In this document: positions 11,146 through 21,524 of the stretch, one piece after another
How positions within the stretch are numbered: the stretch's first letter is position 1
Layout of the letters: every line of letters starts with the position of its first letter
Assembly (NCBI GenBank): GCA_963585895.1
Contig: OY757924.1
Location: 62,574,299-62,638,298, forward strand
From: Sepioteuthis lessoniana
Taxonomy: Eukaryota > Mollusca > Cephalopoda > Myopsida > Loliginidae
Direction of reading: 5' to 3'
Length of the DNA: 64,000 nucleotides
Position numbers and translations under genes: made by a program
Notes under the pieces: model-generated
The model's database searches: none
What the model was told of the DNA's origin: nothing
The model's input: the letters and a program-made list of their open reading frames with translations, nothing else

Positions 11146-11815
11146 TGGAAGAAAAACTGTTTGAAGAAGCAAGCAGTAAACTAAGGAAATGGCACATGAG
11201 ATGACCCGGACATGATCAAGAAAAAGAAACCTGAAGACAGAAACAGAATCTCTTTTAATTGCTGATGGATCCAACCCTAATGACCAATGTCGAAAAATCC
11301 CTGATAATACGCAATAGAAAAGCAAGTGCAAGCTTTTTTGGTGGGACAGACGAAACAGTTAATATCATAAGCAAATGCAACAAACGGACAGAAAAAGAAG
11401 AGCTGTAATGACTAAGTGAGAAAAGCTTATCCAGTGAGGATTCGGTATGATAGTATTATTTATCTCTGCTGGCAAATGGAATATGCGCAAACAATAATCT
11501 ACCCTTGAAAATGTGACGTATAAGATTCACTTTTGATCTTGTTACATAAACAAACAGCATAATTCCGACTAGAAGACCAGAACTTCTGTTAATTAACAAA
11601 TACTCGGATGTTGCCAGAAACCCAAAAGTGCAGTGAAATATAAAGACGCTGATTATACAACTTATAGATGGCGCCAATAGACCTGAAAAAGAGACTGGAG
11701 TAACTTAATTAAAGAAACAAGACCAACCATACCTCAGTACAATTAAAATCAGCTTATTACTGAGGAGAGTCCTGAAACTGGTGTGAAAAACTTGCAAGTG
11801 TTAAATAATAAAATT
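11146..11815 (+). pseudogene. LINE-II finger and endonuclease fragment, decayed
   Basis: Last plus-strand array member, starting right after the (AAT)n tail at 11133-11145. A KCKLFW stretch near 11327 replaces the KCRLCG finger. A region near 11565-11610 (ctagaagaccagaacttctgttaattaac) corresponds to the ARRPDLLLIN nuclease core in shifted frames. The 3' end carries the ctggtgtgaaaaactt landmark and a ttaaataataaaatta tail. Inactive. Confidence 0.6.
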
Positions 11816-11866
11816 AGGTGAATCTGTAGAAACTCCAGAACATACAGTGTCTCTAATTATGCTGAA

Positions 11867-12085
11867 GGTTTGATTTTTTTTTCTTTAATGCCATATTTAA
11901 TATCGTGGGTTATTTAATACCACTGTTATCCTTGTGGAAGAGCGACTGTGGTAATACTTAACCAATAGCTGGGAGGGGGGCAATAAGTGGTTTCGTACCA
12001 TTCCCAATGTTATTTGTCCAAAAGTGAACGAAATAGCGTGAGTACACTACAAGTTCACAGTCCATCACGTTAACCATTACTCTAA
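11867..12085 (-). mobile_element. SINE-A copy, diverged
   Basis: Minus-strand tRNA-derived SINE. From the 5' side (12085) it shows the tRNA-like head with a taatggttaac box A, then the gcgctatt-type and aaagtgaac body, the shared core (tttaattagg region degraded), the agctattggt block and the 3' tail with ggttatttaat and tttggttt. Divergence is high, so an old insertion. Confidence 0.75.
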
Positions 12086-12118
12086 TTTTGACTCTCGCTA
12101 TAATTGTTCCAATGAGTA

Positions 12119-12298
12119 CAGTGTTCGCCAATGGTCAGTGAAACCAGGGTTCAATCCCATTCAAGTCATACCAAAGACTCAAAAAATGGTACTTGAAACC
12201 GCCTTTGTTAGCACTCAGCATTTTAAGTTAAGGATCAAAGGTAAAGTTGAGTAATCTAGGGAATGGAGTAGCGCCCTCCCCTAAACCACGGTATAGTA
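12119..12298 (+). mobile_element. SINE-C copy, 3'-truncated, arm of an inverted pair
   Basis: Contains the SINE-C tRNA-like head with box-B-like ggttcaatccc at 12149-12159, then accaaagactcaaaaaatgg, cactcagcatt, aggtaaagt and gccctcccct blocks. Breaks off at gtatagta, where a second SINE-C begins in the opposite orientation. Confidence 0.8.
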
Positions 12299-12560
12299 AG
12301 TAAAGTAAAGTTAGCGACCATAGTCGAGGGTGACCCGAAGGCTCCCTTTTCGATAGCTACTACACCAAGGTGTAGGGGAGGGTGCTACTCCATTCCCAGG
12401 ATGGCTCCACTTTACCCTTGAACCGTACCTTATAATGCTGAGTGTTAAGCAAGGTGGTATCAAGTACCATTTTTAAAGTCTTCGGTATGACTCGACCTGG
12501 GATTGAACCCAGGTCTCCCGGGCCATTGGCGAACACTCTAACCGCTGGGCCAACGGTCAC
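12299..12560 (-). mobile_element. SINE-C copy, inverted relative to its neighbour
   Basis: Complete-looking SINE-C on the minus strand. The box-B-like gattgaaccca at 12502-12512 reads as tgggttcaatc on the sense strand. The 3' end, at low coordinates, carries the gacccgaaggctccc block. Tail-to-tail with the copy at 12119-12298. Confidence 0.85.
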
Positions 12561-12998
12561 TTACTTTTTTTCATTTATGTTTAAGAGAATGTTTACACAA
12601 ATATACTTGGCTTGTTTTTCAAGACATGTGATATCCAGTATTGAATAAAAAGTCGTTTAACTTCTTTCCATTTAAGGTAATTTTGCAATTTAAAGATTTG
12701 AATCAATGGGGAAAATGAAAATACTTTCAATTATTTTATCTTACATTCAGTGTAAAAAGGAACAACCAAATTAAAGTGAATATATTCTATTATTTAAAGC
12801 AGTGTTTTAATTTGACGTCACATTTGATTATTTATAATCTGTACATTTACTTTTTTACATGGATAGTATTTATTTAGTTGTCTCAATAAAGATTGTTCCA
12901 AACGTCTGAGATGATTTCAATTGAAAAAAATACACACTCTTTATTTTCTGTGTAAATTTCTGAGTGGAAAAGATGTTAATATTTGTAGTATGATTTTA
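12561..12998. other. Unassigned AT-rich spacer
   Basis: No recognisable repeat or coding similarity. Confidence 0.5.
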
Positions 12999-13350
12999 TG
13001 TGATGCAACCATACAATAGCTCCGACATGGTTACAGCTTCGAAGAATTCCTATTTTATCTTATACAGTAAGATGGGATTTCTATATAGTCGTATATTCGA
13101 CAACCTGTCTGTAAAAGCCCATGTATTAACTTTACATGAGATTAGATTGTATTCAGTTGATGGGATTTTGCAACCGAGGTATCTTAACTGGTTTACTAAT
13201 TTCAAGGCCTGCCATTTAATGTAAAGATGATTAAAATTTGTTTAAAATATTGACTTTATTTTATGTGAGTTAGGTAAATGCATCTTGCTGCCTGCTTCAG
13301 GCTATGAAGTATTATTTCAGCTTGCCCAGGTGTAATTTCACACTACAATC
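12999..13350 (-). pseudogene. LINE-I-like RT fragment, old subfamily
   Basis: Minus-strand fragment spanning the thumb region of the LINE-I protein. It lines up with 230-520 of this window and keeps the same order of landmarks (accatacaatag, gaagaattcctattttat, tcagttgatgg, ctaatttcaag, atgcatcttgc), but with perhaps two thirds identity by eye. Stops in all frames. No (ATG)n tail is present because both ends are truncated. Confidence 0.6.
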
Positions 13351-13745
13351 GTTTTAAAAAAACATGTGCTTATCATCTGCGCTGACATTTTAATTGTCTT
13401 AAATTCTAGAGTTGTTCTCATTCTGTTTTGTAACTTCATAACACATCGGTTGATGGCATCCTTCAAACTTCCACATATGATCAGCTACATCAGACTTCAT
13501 AGTCTCCGATCAGACAATCACGTGATCAATCGATCTGGCAGTATTTTTCCAAGCACGTGAGCAGTGGAAACAAGCAATGCCCAATTCGTCCCAAAAGAGA
13601 TATGTGCATCTGAATTTTCTTTAATTCTTTTGCCTGGAAACATTAGGATAATTATAGTTCACCACACCACCCAGCTGATTGCATCCAGCGTCCAAACAAC
13701 TTTTTCATAGTTATATCATAACATGACCACACCCACAAACACCCA

Positions 13746-13802
<57 letters not shown>

Positions 13803-14034
13803 AAGCTGTCTTTTTCTGTTCATTGTTCATCTCAAATGTTTCAAATGTCAAGTAAAATATTGGGAATAATGAATCTTATTCTGCAATTCACCTGAGATCT
13901 TAAATAACATGTCTCGTTCTCCCAGACTGCTCCACCGAAGTTATGCAGTGATGTTTTACCCACAGCTAGTTGAGCAAAAAAATCACAATTTCATCCTTAT
14001 ACACTAATGATGACCAGCAAGTAACGTTCATCTT
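13351..14034. other. Unassigned spacer with (TA)n
   Basis: Holds a pure (TA)n of about 50 bp at 13749-13799. No other recognisable element. Confidence 0.5.
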
Positions 14035-16081
14035 ACATGTATATTTTATGAGATGGCAGCTAAATACAGCTGCTGTTTTTGTGGGGTGTTGCTTCTAGTA
14101 TTTGTTCAAAATAGCTCGTAGTATTCTTAAGAAGTTTCCATGAAGCTATTACTCCATAAGTTTCCTTAGAATCTAGACTGAACATCCATACTGTAGTAAT
14201 GATAGAGACACTATTTACCAACCCCTCCGCTCGGGCAGGATATGACACAAGGTCAATTTTTAAGCGGAGTTTAACCGGTTTGAATTCAGAGTTTTCCTTC
14301 TCCTAGACTAGCTGCCTCAACAAGGCTGAAGAACCTAGTCCGTCCTACTATTTACCCATAGCTGGAGGGAGAGTAAGGGGGTTCATACCTTTCCCAAGGG
14401 TATTTGCCCGAAAGTGAACATAATAGCGCGACTGGAGTACGAACTCGCGTACTACGATTCCGCAGTTCATCGCTTTAACCATTACACCACGAGGACACCC
14501 TCCAATGAGTAATGATAGAGACAGAGCTTGTACGAAATCCTGTTTTATTATATCAAAGTGATCATGTTTCCATATGATCGATAGCACACGGAGAGCAGTC
14601 TACACCCTCCCAATGCGTATGTTGACAAGGCTTTCAGTTGATGAGATATTGCCAGCAGTGTATGCGAACTGGTCTACTAATTCCACTTAAAGTGAAGATG
14701 GTTCCTTCTTGTTTAATACACAGGAACCCTGTTTTATTTTCGTTCACGTTGAAGTCAATGCCGATTTTTGTTCGATCCTGTCTATGATGCAGTGATTTAA
14801 CTTAGGTAGTTGTATTTGTGGGAATTAGCTGCGTTGTGTATTAGCTGCGTCATCTTTGTGCATTTGTTTCTTTGGATATCGTTTGATTCTTGCTTTGATT
14901 TTTTTTCGTGTGAAAACATTTTTTATCATATTGACGTTCGTAGTAGGCAATCTAGAAAGATTATAGAAAAATATGGAGACTTTGTGAGACACTAACAACA
15001 ATGTCGAACTAGTTGATGTCACCATCGGCTGTGTGAATCATTGCTGTCAAGTTTTAGTAAAACATTCATATAGTCGTAATGGTGTCTTTGGAGTGACCAT
15101 TTACTAGTTGTATTTTCTCCATCTTTCCGTTGTGTACGGAATTAGTGTTACCTTGAGATTTTTTTAACTTACACCCATTATTTCATGGATTGTCAGAATT
15201 TGTGATATCATGCATTGATTTTTCAGAAAACCGTCCTGATTTTTACAAAGAGTTTCCTTAACTTCAGGTCGGACACGATTGAAAAGCAGGGTACTAGTGA
15301 CCTTAGGAGCTACTTCAGTATCGTTTTGGCCTATGTAGTTCTTCAAGACTGCGGGGTTACGTATCTATGGGAAGAGCAAAACCCAGCATTTGGTCCAGTT
15401 CCGTAATTTGTTGTTTTTATACCGCATTGCATAATAGAAGAAATAGTCCTCAATTTTATTTGTCTTTCATACTTCAGAAGTAATTTTGTAGTGAACAGTA
15501 GCTTTTTTTGTTTTATTGATTCCTTTTTTTTAATAATCACGCCAAGGCCTTCCTCAGTAAATTGTTTTAGTTTGAGGTCTAGTTCCCGGTTGATATTTTT
15601 TTCGGTAGATTCACCATTGATTTCATGTGGGTTTCCATTCAGATTAAGAAAACTTTTTCCTATTTCTGAAGTCTACTTGGCTTTTAGCTTTACTCTCGAG
15701 GTGTTCTTCCGCTCATTTCAGTTTCTATTTATCATGATACTCATGTATACTCTTCCAAGTTTTCAATTTCGTTGCTTTGGTCTTGAATATATCCATGTTT
15801 TATTTATTTATTTATTTTGGTATATGTAAGCTCTCTCTGAGGTTTCTTAAGATTCTGTGCCTTGGCATTTGTTGGGTTTCTATTATAAAGGAACGATATT
15901 TTTTCCCAGTTGTTTTGTTTAATCATAAATGAATCCAAGGAAACTCTCCGTTTGGTTCTTGATCTGTTTGGTATGCAGTCAACTGCTGCTTCTAATCAAG
16001 TTTTTATATTCGTCATTCTTCACTCTTTTCAAATGTGTCCTGAAGAGTATTCAAGCTGTTTTAATTTTTCTGTACATTATG
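14035..16081 (-). mobile_element. LINE-I-like copy, old subfamily, with nested SINE
   Basis: A long minus-strand remnant. From high to low coordinates it passes through a linker region upstream of the RT (15400-16080), then an RT N-terminal part where the translation reads LLFNRVRPEVKETLCKNQDG and SQILTI (15185-15300), then thumb (14524-14810) and C-terminal landmarks (14035-14194). The SINE at 14211-14507 splits it. The same old subfamily recurs at 57000-57690 (shared cttcataattc-like and ctttcatacttcag blocks). Numerous stops. No YADD motif could be placed. Confidence 0.6.
14211..14507 (-). mobile_element. Chimeric SINE (A head, B tail) with perfect 16-bp duplication
   Basis: The 5' head (14507 downward) is SINE-A: gtcctcgtggtgtaatgg, acgcgagttcg, gcgctatt, aaatacccttgggaaagg. 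After the shared agctatggg core it switches to the SINE-B tail: aggttcttcagcc, gttaaactccgct, cccgagcggag and ggtaaatag. The repeat agtaatgatagagaca occurs at 14195-14210 and 14508-14523, so the chimera moved as one unit. Confidence 0.9.
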
Positions 16082-16318
16082 TTTGTTTTGTTTAATGGCA
16101 TATTAATTTTCATGGTATATTTAATGCCAAATCCATCCTTCTTTAAGAACAGTGGTGGCACTATTCAACCCATAGCTGAGAAGGATAAAGGGATTCTTTC
16201 TTTCTCAAGGGTATTTGTACAAAAGTGAACGTAATAGCGCGACTAGAGTTTGAACTCGCGTACTACGATTCTGAAGTACAGTCCTTTAAACATTACACCT
16301 CGAGGGCATCCTCCTATT
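16082..16318 (-). mobile_element. SINE-A copy
   Basis: Full-length minus-strand SINE-A: head at 16318 (ggatgccctcgag, taatg), aaagtgaacgtaatagcgcg body, ggtatttg core, atagctgagaagg, and the 3' tail with tgccaaatccat and tggcatattaa on the plus strand. Confidence 0.85.
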
Positions 16319-16542
16319 GTATATAACTTTTTTAAAATTTTACTTTAGGTAAGAGAGGGACAGTCATATAAGGACGCTTTATCTCTGTGTTTCTTATTTT
16401 TGCTCAGACGCAGGTGAATCTTTCCTGAGACGATTCTGTGATCGAAAGATACTTCTTCAAAGGAGAATTATGCTTCACAGTTCAAAACACTATTTATCGA
16501 ATTTTTGTTATATATATATGTGTGTGTGTGTGTGCGTGTGTA

Positions 16543-16588
<46 letters not shown>

Positions 16589-16772
16589 GTTATCCATATT
16601 TAAAGATAAAGGTTGCTCGGTGATAGAGGAGATGAAGATGTTAGTTAATATTGCATTGTGTTGACAAAGATTCACTCGCGTTTGGTGACTATCAGTTTCT
16701 CGTTTTGTCGATCATCAAACCAAATTGTTATATAAATATGTCTATCTGTCTCTCTCAGTCTCTGTCTTTCCT

Positions 16773-16808
<36 letters not shown>
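16319..16808. other. Spacer with (TG)n(GA)n and (CT)n(TA)n tracts
   Basis: (TA)n(TG)n at 16508-16544 runs into (GA)n at 16546-16586. A second compound tract, (CT)n(TA)n, at 16771-16808 abuts the 3' end of the next SINE. Nothing else recognised. Confidence 0.6.
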
Positions 16809-16809
<1 letters not shown>

Positions 16810-17097
16810 ACTCACCTATTCGAATGGGTAAAATGCGACACAACAGTGTCAATTTCTTTTGTTGAGTTTAACAAGTTTGCATTTTCAGTTTTCCTTCAAC
16901 CAGATTATTTGGCATATTAAGGTTAAAGTACCATTTTTGGCCCTATTATCTAACTATCATTGCAGGGAGAATAATTGGACTCCTACATTTCCAAAGATTA
17001 TAAGCGCTATGTGTTATGTAAACTGCTACGTCTAGGATTTGAACTCGGCTTACCGTCTCCATTTACAACGACGGTAATATTACACCATTAGGTAGGT
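16809..17097 (-). mobile_element. SINE-B copy, diverged, TA-tract at 3' end
   Basis: Minus-strand SINE-B with head near 17097 (aatggtgtaatattacc), the gagttcaaatcctag box-B-like block, the core (agcgctatgtg, ataattggactcc), the ggaaaactga block and a cacatttt 3' region. The (TA)n at 16790-16808 immediately follows its 3' end. Confidence 0.75.
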
Positions 17098-17559
17098 TTT
17101 TCAATACTTGAAAAAAGTAATCAAATATGAGGAGATTAATCAATACAAATAATATTCAGATCATATTAATATAGAATCTTTTTTGTAATCTACTTTTAGG
17201 TATTAAATTATTTTGCCTATTCTTTTTCCAATATTTATTTTCTTTTTTACTTTCAATGAAAAATTATTTCGGTTTTTCCCAGCTATTTTTGCAAATGATG
17301 TGGTTGTGATTCTAACTTAATATCAACTCATAGAAAAAAAAAAAAGGAAAATCTCCAATGAATCAAAGGGTCGAATAGTCGTTCAAACCCCGAACCATTT
17401 ACTGAAAACAAGAACCCCTTTTCTCCATTTTACCGCCCCACCCGCCTTCGGCGTCTCTGTCTAACTCCGTCCGACCGTCTTAACTCGCCAGCGTCTGTTT
17501 TTGTCTGTCTCGTCCATTCCAGTTGTCACTTGTGATTGATCACTTCATTTTATTAAAGC

Positions 17560-17591
<32 letters not shown>

Positions 17592-18119
17592 GATTCGATC
17601 CTCATGGTCGGATCGTCTTTTACAGTTTCCGAATTCTCTGTTTTCTGTCGGAAATGGTGGAAAGATTTCAATGGCCAGTAAAGAAAAAACAAAACAAAAC
17701 AGAAAAAGCAAGAAAAAAAAGTAAAATAAACTTACAAAAACATAAAAAGGAAGGAATTTGCCTGATAAATGTCTAGAGGTAGATAAAAAAAGATGTGTGT
17801 ATTGTATGGGGAGGCCTAAAGAGCTAAGCTAGATTACTAACCACGACGTTTCGATAAAATATATGCAAGAGAGTTTAATATACTTCAAAACGATCTTTTT
17901 TATTGATATCTTTTACTCTATGATCCATTTTGCTCTTTCTGATGCAGCTGTAAAATACACCAACTCCGACGCTGTAGAAGCATAAGTCGCTTCTTCAATG
18001 ACTATACGGAGTATGACACGGATATATATCTGATGGTGAGGTTCTAATCATTGAAATTTAGGTAATGTGGAGTACTCCCCAGGTTCATTCAGGTCATGAA
18101 AATCCCGGCGCCATAACAT
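17098..18119. other. Unassigned spacer
   Basis: A less AT-rich block at 17390-17640 (cgccccacccgccttcggcg, then (CT)n at 17564-17591 and a ttttacag) has no recognisable coding or repeat identity; its attaaa followed by a short downstream stretch could belong to an old LTR, but no termini were found. Confidence 0.4.
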
Positions 18120-18304
18120 GAAGAGCAGGTCTGCAACTTCGAACTAAGGAATTTGCGCTATTACGTTCACTTTCGCACTAATGATCTTCAAAAAGGCATG
18201 GACCCCTCTTTTCCCCGCCAGCTCTAGGTTAAAAAGTATCGTTGCTGTTTTTTTTGCAAGGATAGTTTGGGCATTACATAACCCACGAAGGTTGACAGGT
18301 CTTT
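18120..18304 (+). mobile_element. SINE-A, 5'-degraded
   Basis: Plus-strand SINE-A body and tail: gcgctattacgttcacttt (18158-18176), the agctctaggttaaa core and a gggcattacataaccc tail. The tRNA-like head is not recognisable. Confidence 0.65.
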
Positions 18305-18308
18305 AAGA

Positions 18309-18812
18309 CATCATCATCATCATGTCCTGCTGCTAGCACGGATATTCCTAACCCTCTCTCGCCACTCCTCCATATCGTTCATCGCCTCAGGCAGGTCTTC
18401 TGGACAACATCCCGTATCCTGACATAGTTGCTGAATGTATGTTCGTGCTGGTCGTCCTGCTTTTGCACAGCCATGTGTGGGGGTCCATAAGAGTACATCA
18501 CTTTTGAGCTCGTCCCTGCTTCTCCAGCAGTGTCCTGCATGTCTGGTTCGTCTAACTTGAATAGTTTTCGTGATAGGTGGCAGGTGTCCGTACAGTTGGT
18601 GTCTTGTGAGGTGTTGCCGCCAGGACTTGTTCAAGATTGCTCGCAGCATTCTTGTGTAATTGCCCTCAAGCTTCTTCTCTAGCCGTTTTGTTAGAGTCCA
18701 TGTAGTGCATCCATATAGGAGTATCGATGCGACCGCTGCCTGGAAGAAACAGCGTTTCATTTTATCGGTTAGATCTGATTTCAATATAATCGAAAGCCTA
18801 TTAATAGCTGAT
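18309..18812 (-). pseudogene. LINE-I 3' end with 154-codon open frame
   Basis: C-terminal part of the LINE-I protein in an open frame of 154 codons (18320-18784, minus). It begins MKSDLTDKMKRCFFQAAVAS, continues ILLYGCTTWTLTKRLEKKL, then RMLRAILNKSWRQH, GHLPPITKTIQVRRTRHAGH, LLWTPTHGCAKAGRPARTYI, ending EEWRERVRNIR. The element sense ends in (ATG)n, seen at 18309-18323. The open methionine is internal to the family protein and not a real start. No catalytic RT residues are included. The intact frame suggests a fairly young insertion, 5'-truncated near 18812. Confidence 0.9.
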
Positions 18813-19617
18813 TCTCATTGGTAGTACCTGTTTGGGTTCCATCAATTTATCAGATAGAACCGTCCAATCATTTAAAAAGGATACTCATTATTAGTTTCTT
18901 GTAGCCAAAGAGTTCTGTGCGAATTATTTATATCACACTGGAATACTTGATGCACAGAATTACTAATGCTTAATAGCAATATTTTAATCACTTTTCCAGT
19001 GGGCAAACAAGAAAGTAATATAAAAATAATTTATTAGTTTTGGATAGTAATACTTGTAAACATTTAACTGTGTGCAAACAAACAGTCAGTAAAAATTTGT
19101 TTTGAAACAAAAAATACCTATAAACTCTTCACTTACAAATCAATCACATGTACCCACACATACACACCTATAAGTATATAGAATAACAGTATTCGGCTTT
19201 AAATAAACCACAAGGGTTGATATGCCAGAAAACTCCAAAGAACCCTACCCATCATACTTCGATTCATATTTTGTGGGAATGAAATAGATGTTTCACGATT
19301 AGAAAATTAAAGCTGTTATAAATATTTACAGTTAATGACTGCTTGATTGATTTTTGCGGCATGTCAACCAGTCTAGTGCTATATGATCTTTAGAGGTTTG
19401 GGAAGTATATTCCTTGTACGTTCTGTGCATCTTTATTTTTTCAACTTGAGAATACTTGCTTCGCGTATTCTTTGTTTTGAGACTGGTCCAAACGGAAGTT
19501 AAAGCATCAATGATAAAGTGAGAGGTACTTTTCTGTGTCTATGTGTCTGTTTTTATTTGTTTTTGGTTTTCTTTTTTTTTTACCTGATGTGTACTTGTCA
19601 CCAGCTCTTTATCTCAG
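18813..19617. other. Spacer with two short repeat scraps
   Basis: A SINE-A tail scrap lies at about 19198-19238 (aaaccacaagggttgatatgcc). A fragment similar to repeat F (ttgcggcatgtcaacc, then atatgatctttagag) lies at 19345-19440. The rest is unassigned. Confidence 0.5.
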
Positions 19618-19631
19618 CAAAATATTTTGAG

Positions 19632-19872
19632 GGGGTGACCTCGTGGTGTAATGGTTAAAACGATGGACTGCGGAATCGTAGTAAGCGAGTTCGTACTCCA
19701 GTCGCGCTATTACATTCACTTTCGGGCAAATACCCTTGGGAAAGGTATTAACCCCCTTATCCTCCCAGCTATGGGTTAAATAGTACCACTACTGTTCTTC
19801 TATGAGAATAGCTTTGGCATTAAATAACCTACAAAGGTTGATATGCCATTAAACAAAGAAACCAAACCAAAC
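19632..19872 (+). mobile_element. SINE-A, intact, 14-bp target duplication
   Basis: A near-consensus copy: gggtgacctcgtggtgtaat head, gcgagttcgtactcc box-B-like region, gcgctattacattcacttt, aaatacccttgggaaagg core, agctatgggtta, and a 3' stem-loop ggcat/aacc with ggtt/atgcc (19816-19847), ending in (aaacc)n. Flanked by caaaatattttgag at 19618-19631 and 19873-19886. SINE-A has no coding capacity and would be transcribed by RNA polymerase III from the internal head promoter. Confidence 0.92.
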
Positions 19873-20107
19873 CAAAATATTTTGAGCCTCTGAAACATCA
19901 CATTCAGACTATACACTTGAAATTCTTAGAGAAAAAAATAACATTTCTCAGTCCATTGAACAACATAATTATATTTTTACAGGGTATTCGCTCGATCAAA
20001 ACGTCTCTTCTTAACCATTCAAATGAGACTTTCAACAAGATAAGTATGAAATACTAATTCAAACCCTTTATTCCTTATAAAATAGCTGCAGCAATACCCT
20101 TTGGAGG

Positions 20108-20331
20108 CAAGTCTTTGTAGCATTGTGGCTAACATGATTGATTGCTATATCGGAGGTCGAGAGTTCAAACTCAGCTCTCGCTATTATGTTCACTTTTGGA
20201 ATAATACCCTTGGGAAAGGTATGAACTTGCACCAATGTGATAAATATTTCCTCCACTGCTCAACTACAATGAAGGTTTTGGTATTAAACAACCCATGGTT
20301 GTTGACATGCCATTGGAAAATATACAAAACC
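20108..20331 (+). mobile_element. SINE-A-like copy, variant head
   Basis: Head tagcattgtggctaacatg and gagagttcaaactc, body tcgctattatgttcacttt, core aatacccttgggaaagg and tail ggtattaaacaaccc with gttgacatgcca. Its head differs clearly from the consensus, so perhaps a distinct subfamily. Confidence 0.75.
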
Positions 20332-20384
20332 TAAACATATAACTTAGGTTTTAAGCACCAATAAAATTTATAAAAATCGGTATA

Positions 20385-20423
<39 letters not shown>

Positions 20424-21235
20424 CTACTTAGCGACAATCATAATTAAAGGTTGCTCAATATCAGAGATAGTGCGTACGAACATATCAGGATAATGTAGAC
20501 ATATAGGGTGTCTAAATATACATTGGGCGCATATGATAGCGATTAACTCTAAAAATGATAATTTTACGTTCTTTTTTGTTTCAGATTTGAAAATTTTATA
20601 CGATAACAACGCCTTTGACAAGGAAGAAAATATTTTATCACTACTTATTTGGAGAAAAAATCATTCAAAACTCTCAAAATACATATATACCATTAATAAG
20701 ATAATGGTATATTTCTGAGACAAGAAACTCCAAAAAATATTCCATCTCTTGGAAGTTCATGTAACAACTATCAAAAACAAACAATGATTTGATATCTTTA
20801 GCTCAAAGATGCTTTTTTTTACAGGACGTGTTCCAAATAACCGCCCTTGTGCTTGTCTCAGTAATATTTTATTATCATATTATTGAGTTGCATCAATTTT
20901 GAGACACCCTGTACAATCAAAAGTGTTGCATGACCGTCAGTTTTCGTCTGTGATTATCCGATTGTATATATGTGTGTGTGTGTGTGTGTTTATGTGTGTG
21001 TGATGTAAGTTTATGCATGCACATGTGTATGTATGTATAACTGCCACATTATAACAGGATTTTTTTTTAAGTACACTTGAAATTCCCTTGGCTATAGAAT
21101 AAATCCTTTTTCATCGAAAGGTAAAATAGAATAAGAATATTTGGTTATTCGGTCGCACTAAACTTACAATTTTAATAATCCAACTTCACTACATAAAGGA
21201 GATAAATATGGTATAGTAAGTCTAACCGTTTAATC
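20332..21235. other. Unassigned spacer with TA and TG tracts
   Basis: (TA)n at 20389-20420 and (TG)n at 20963-20990. A short inverted pair (agggtgtc at 20496, gacaccct at 20900) is noted among the rejected items. No coding similarity. Confidence 0.5.
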
Positions 21236-21450
21236 ATCATCAAGTCTTGATGCCCATTACTTTCTCACTATTCTTTCCTTGTCGATTGCTCTTGCAAGGT
21301 CCTCCAAACGACACCCAGTCACCGCACAGGTCTTTGCTGGACGGCAAACATTGGTGTCTCTCATGCTTGAACCAGTGTGGTTTACTTCGTCTAAGTGTTT
21401 ATCCTTACCTTATCAGCAGTACCTTTCAATCCTTGTTGATCTTAATTGGA
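21236..21450 (-). mobile_element. LINE-I 3' end, very diverged
   Basis: Begins with catcatcaa (remnant of the (ATG)n tail), then tgctcttgcaaggtcctcc, gacacccagtcaccgcacag and ggtttacttcgtctaag blocks in the same order as the LINE-I 3' end. Weak but collinear. Confidence 0.45.
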
Positions 21451-21524
21451 AGTTTTGAGACATGAGATGTATATAGGCCTACACCTATTATGTTGGCTGC
21501 TGCTTCAAAAAAAAAAAAAAAGTA

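Noticed and set aside
15491..16228. Overlapping F- and L-rich ORFs resembling membrane proteins
   Set aside because: Antisense frames of an old LINE-I copy; the hydrophobic composition reflects T-rich sequence.
20490..20915. Possible small DNA transposon with agggtgtc / gacaccct ends
   Set aside because: The inverted match is only 8-10 bp and no target duplication flanks it.
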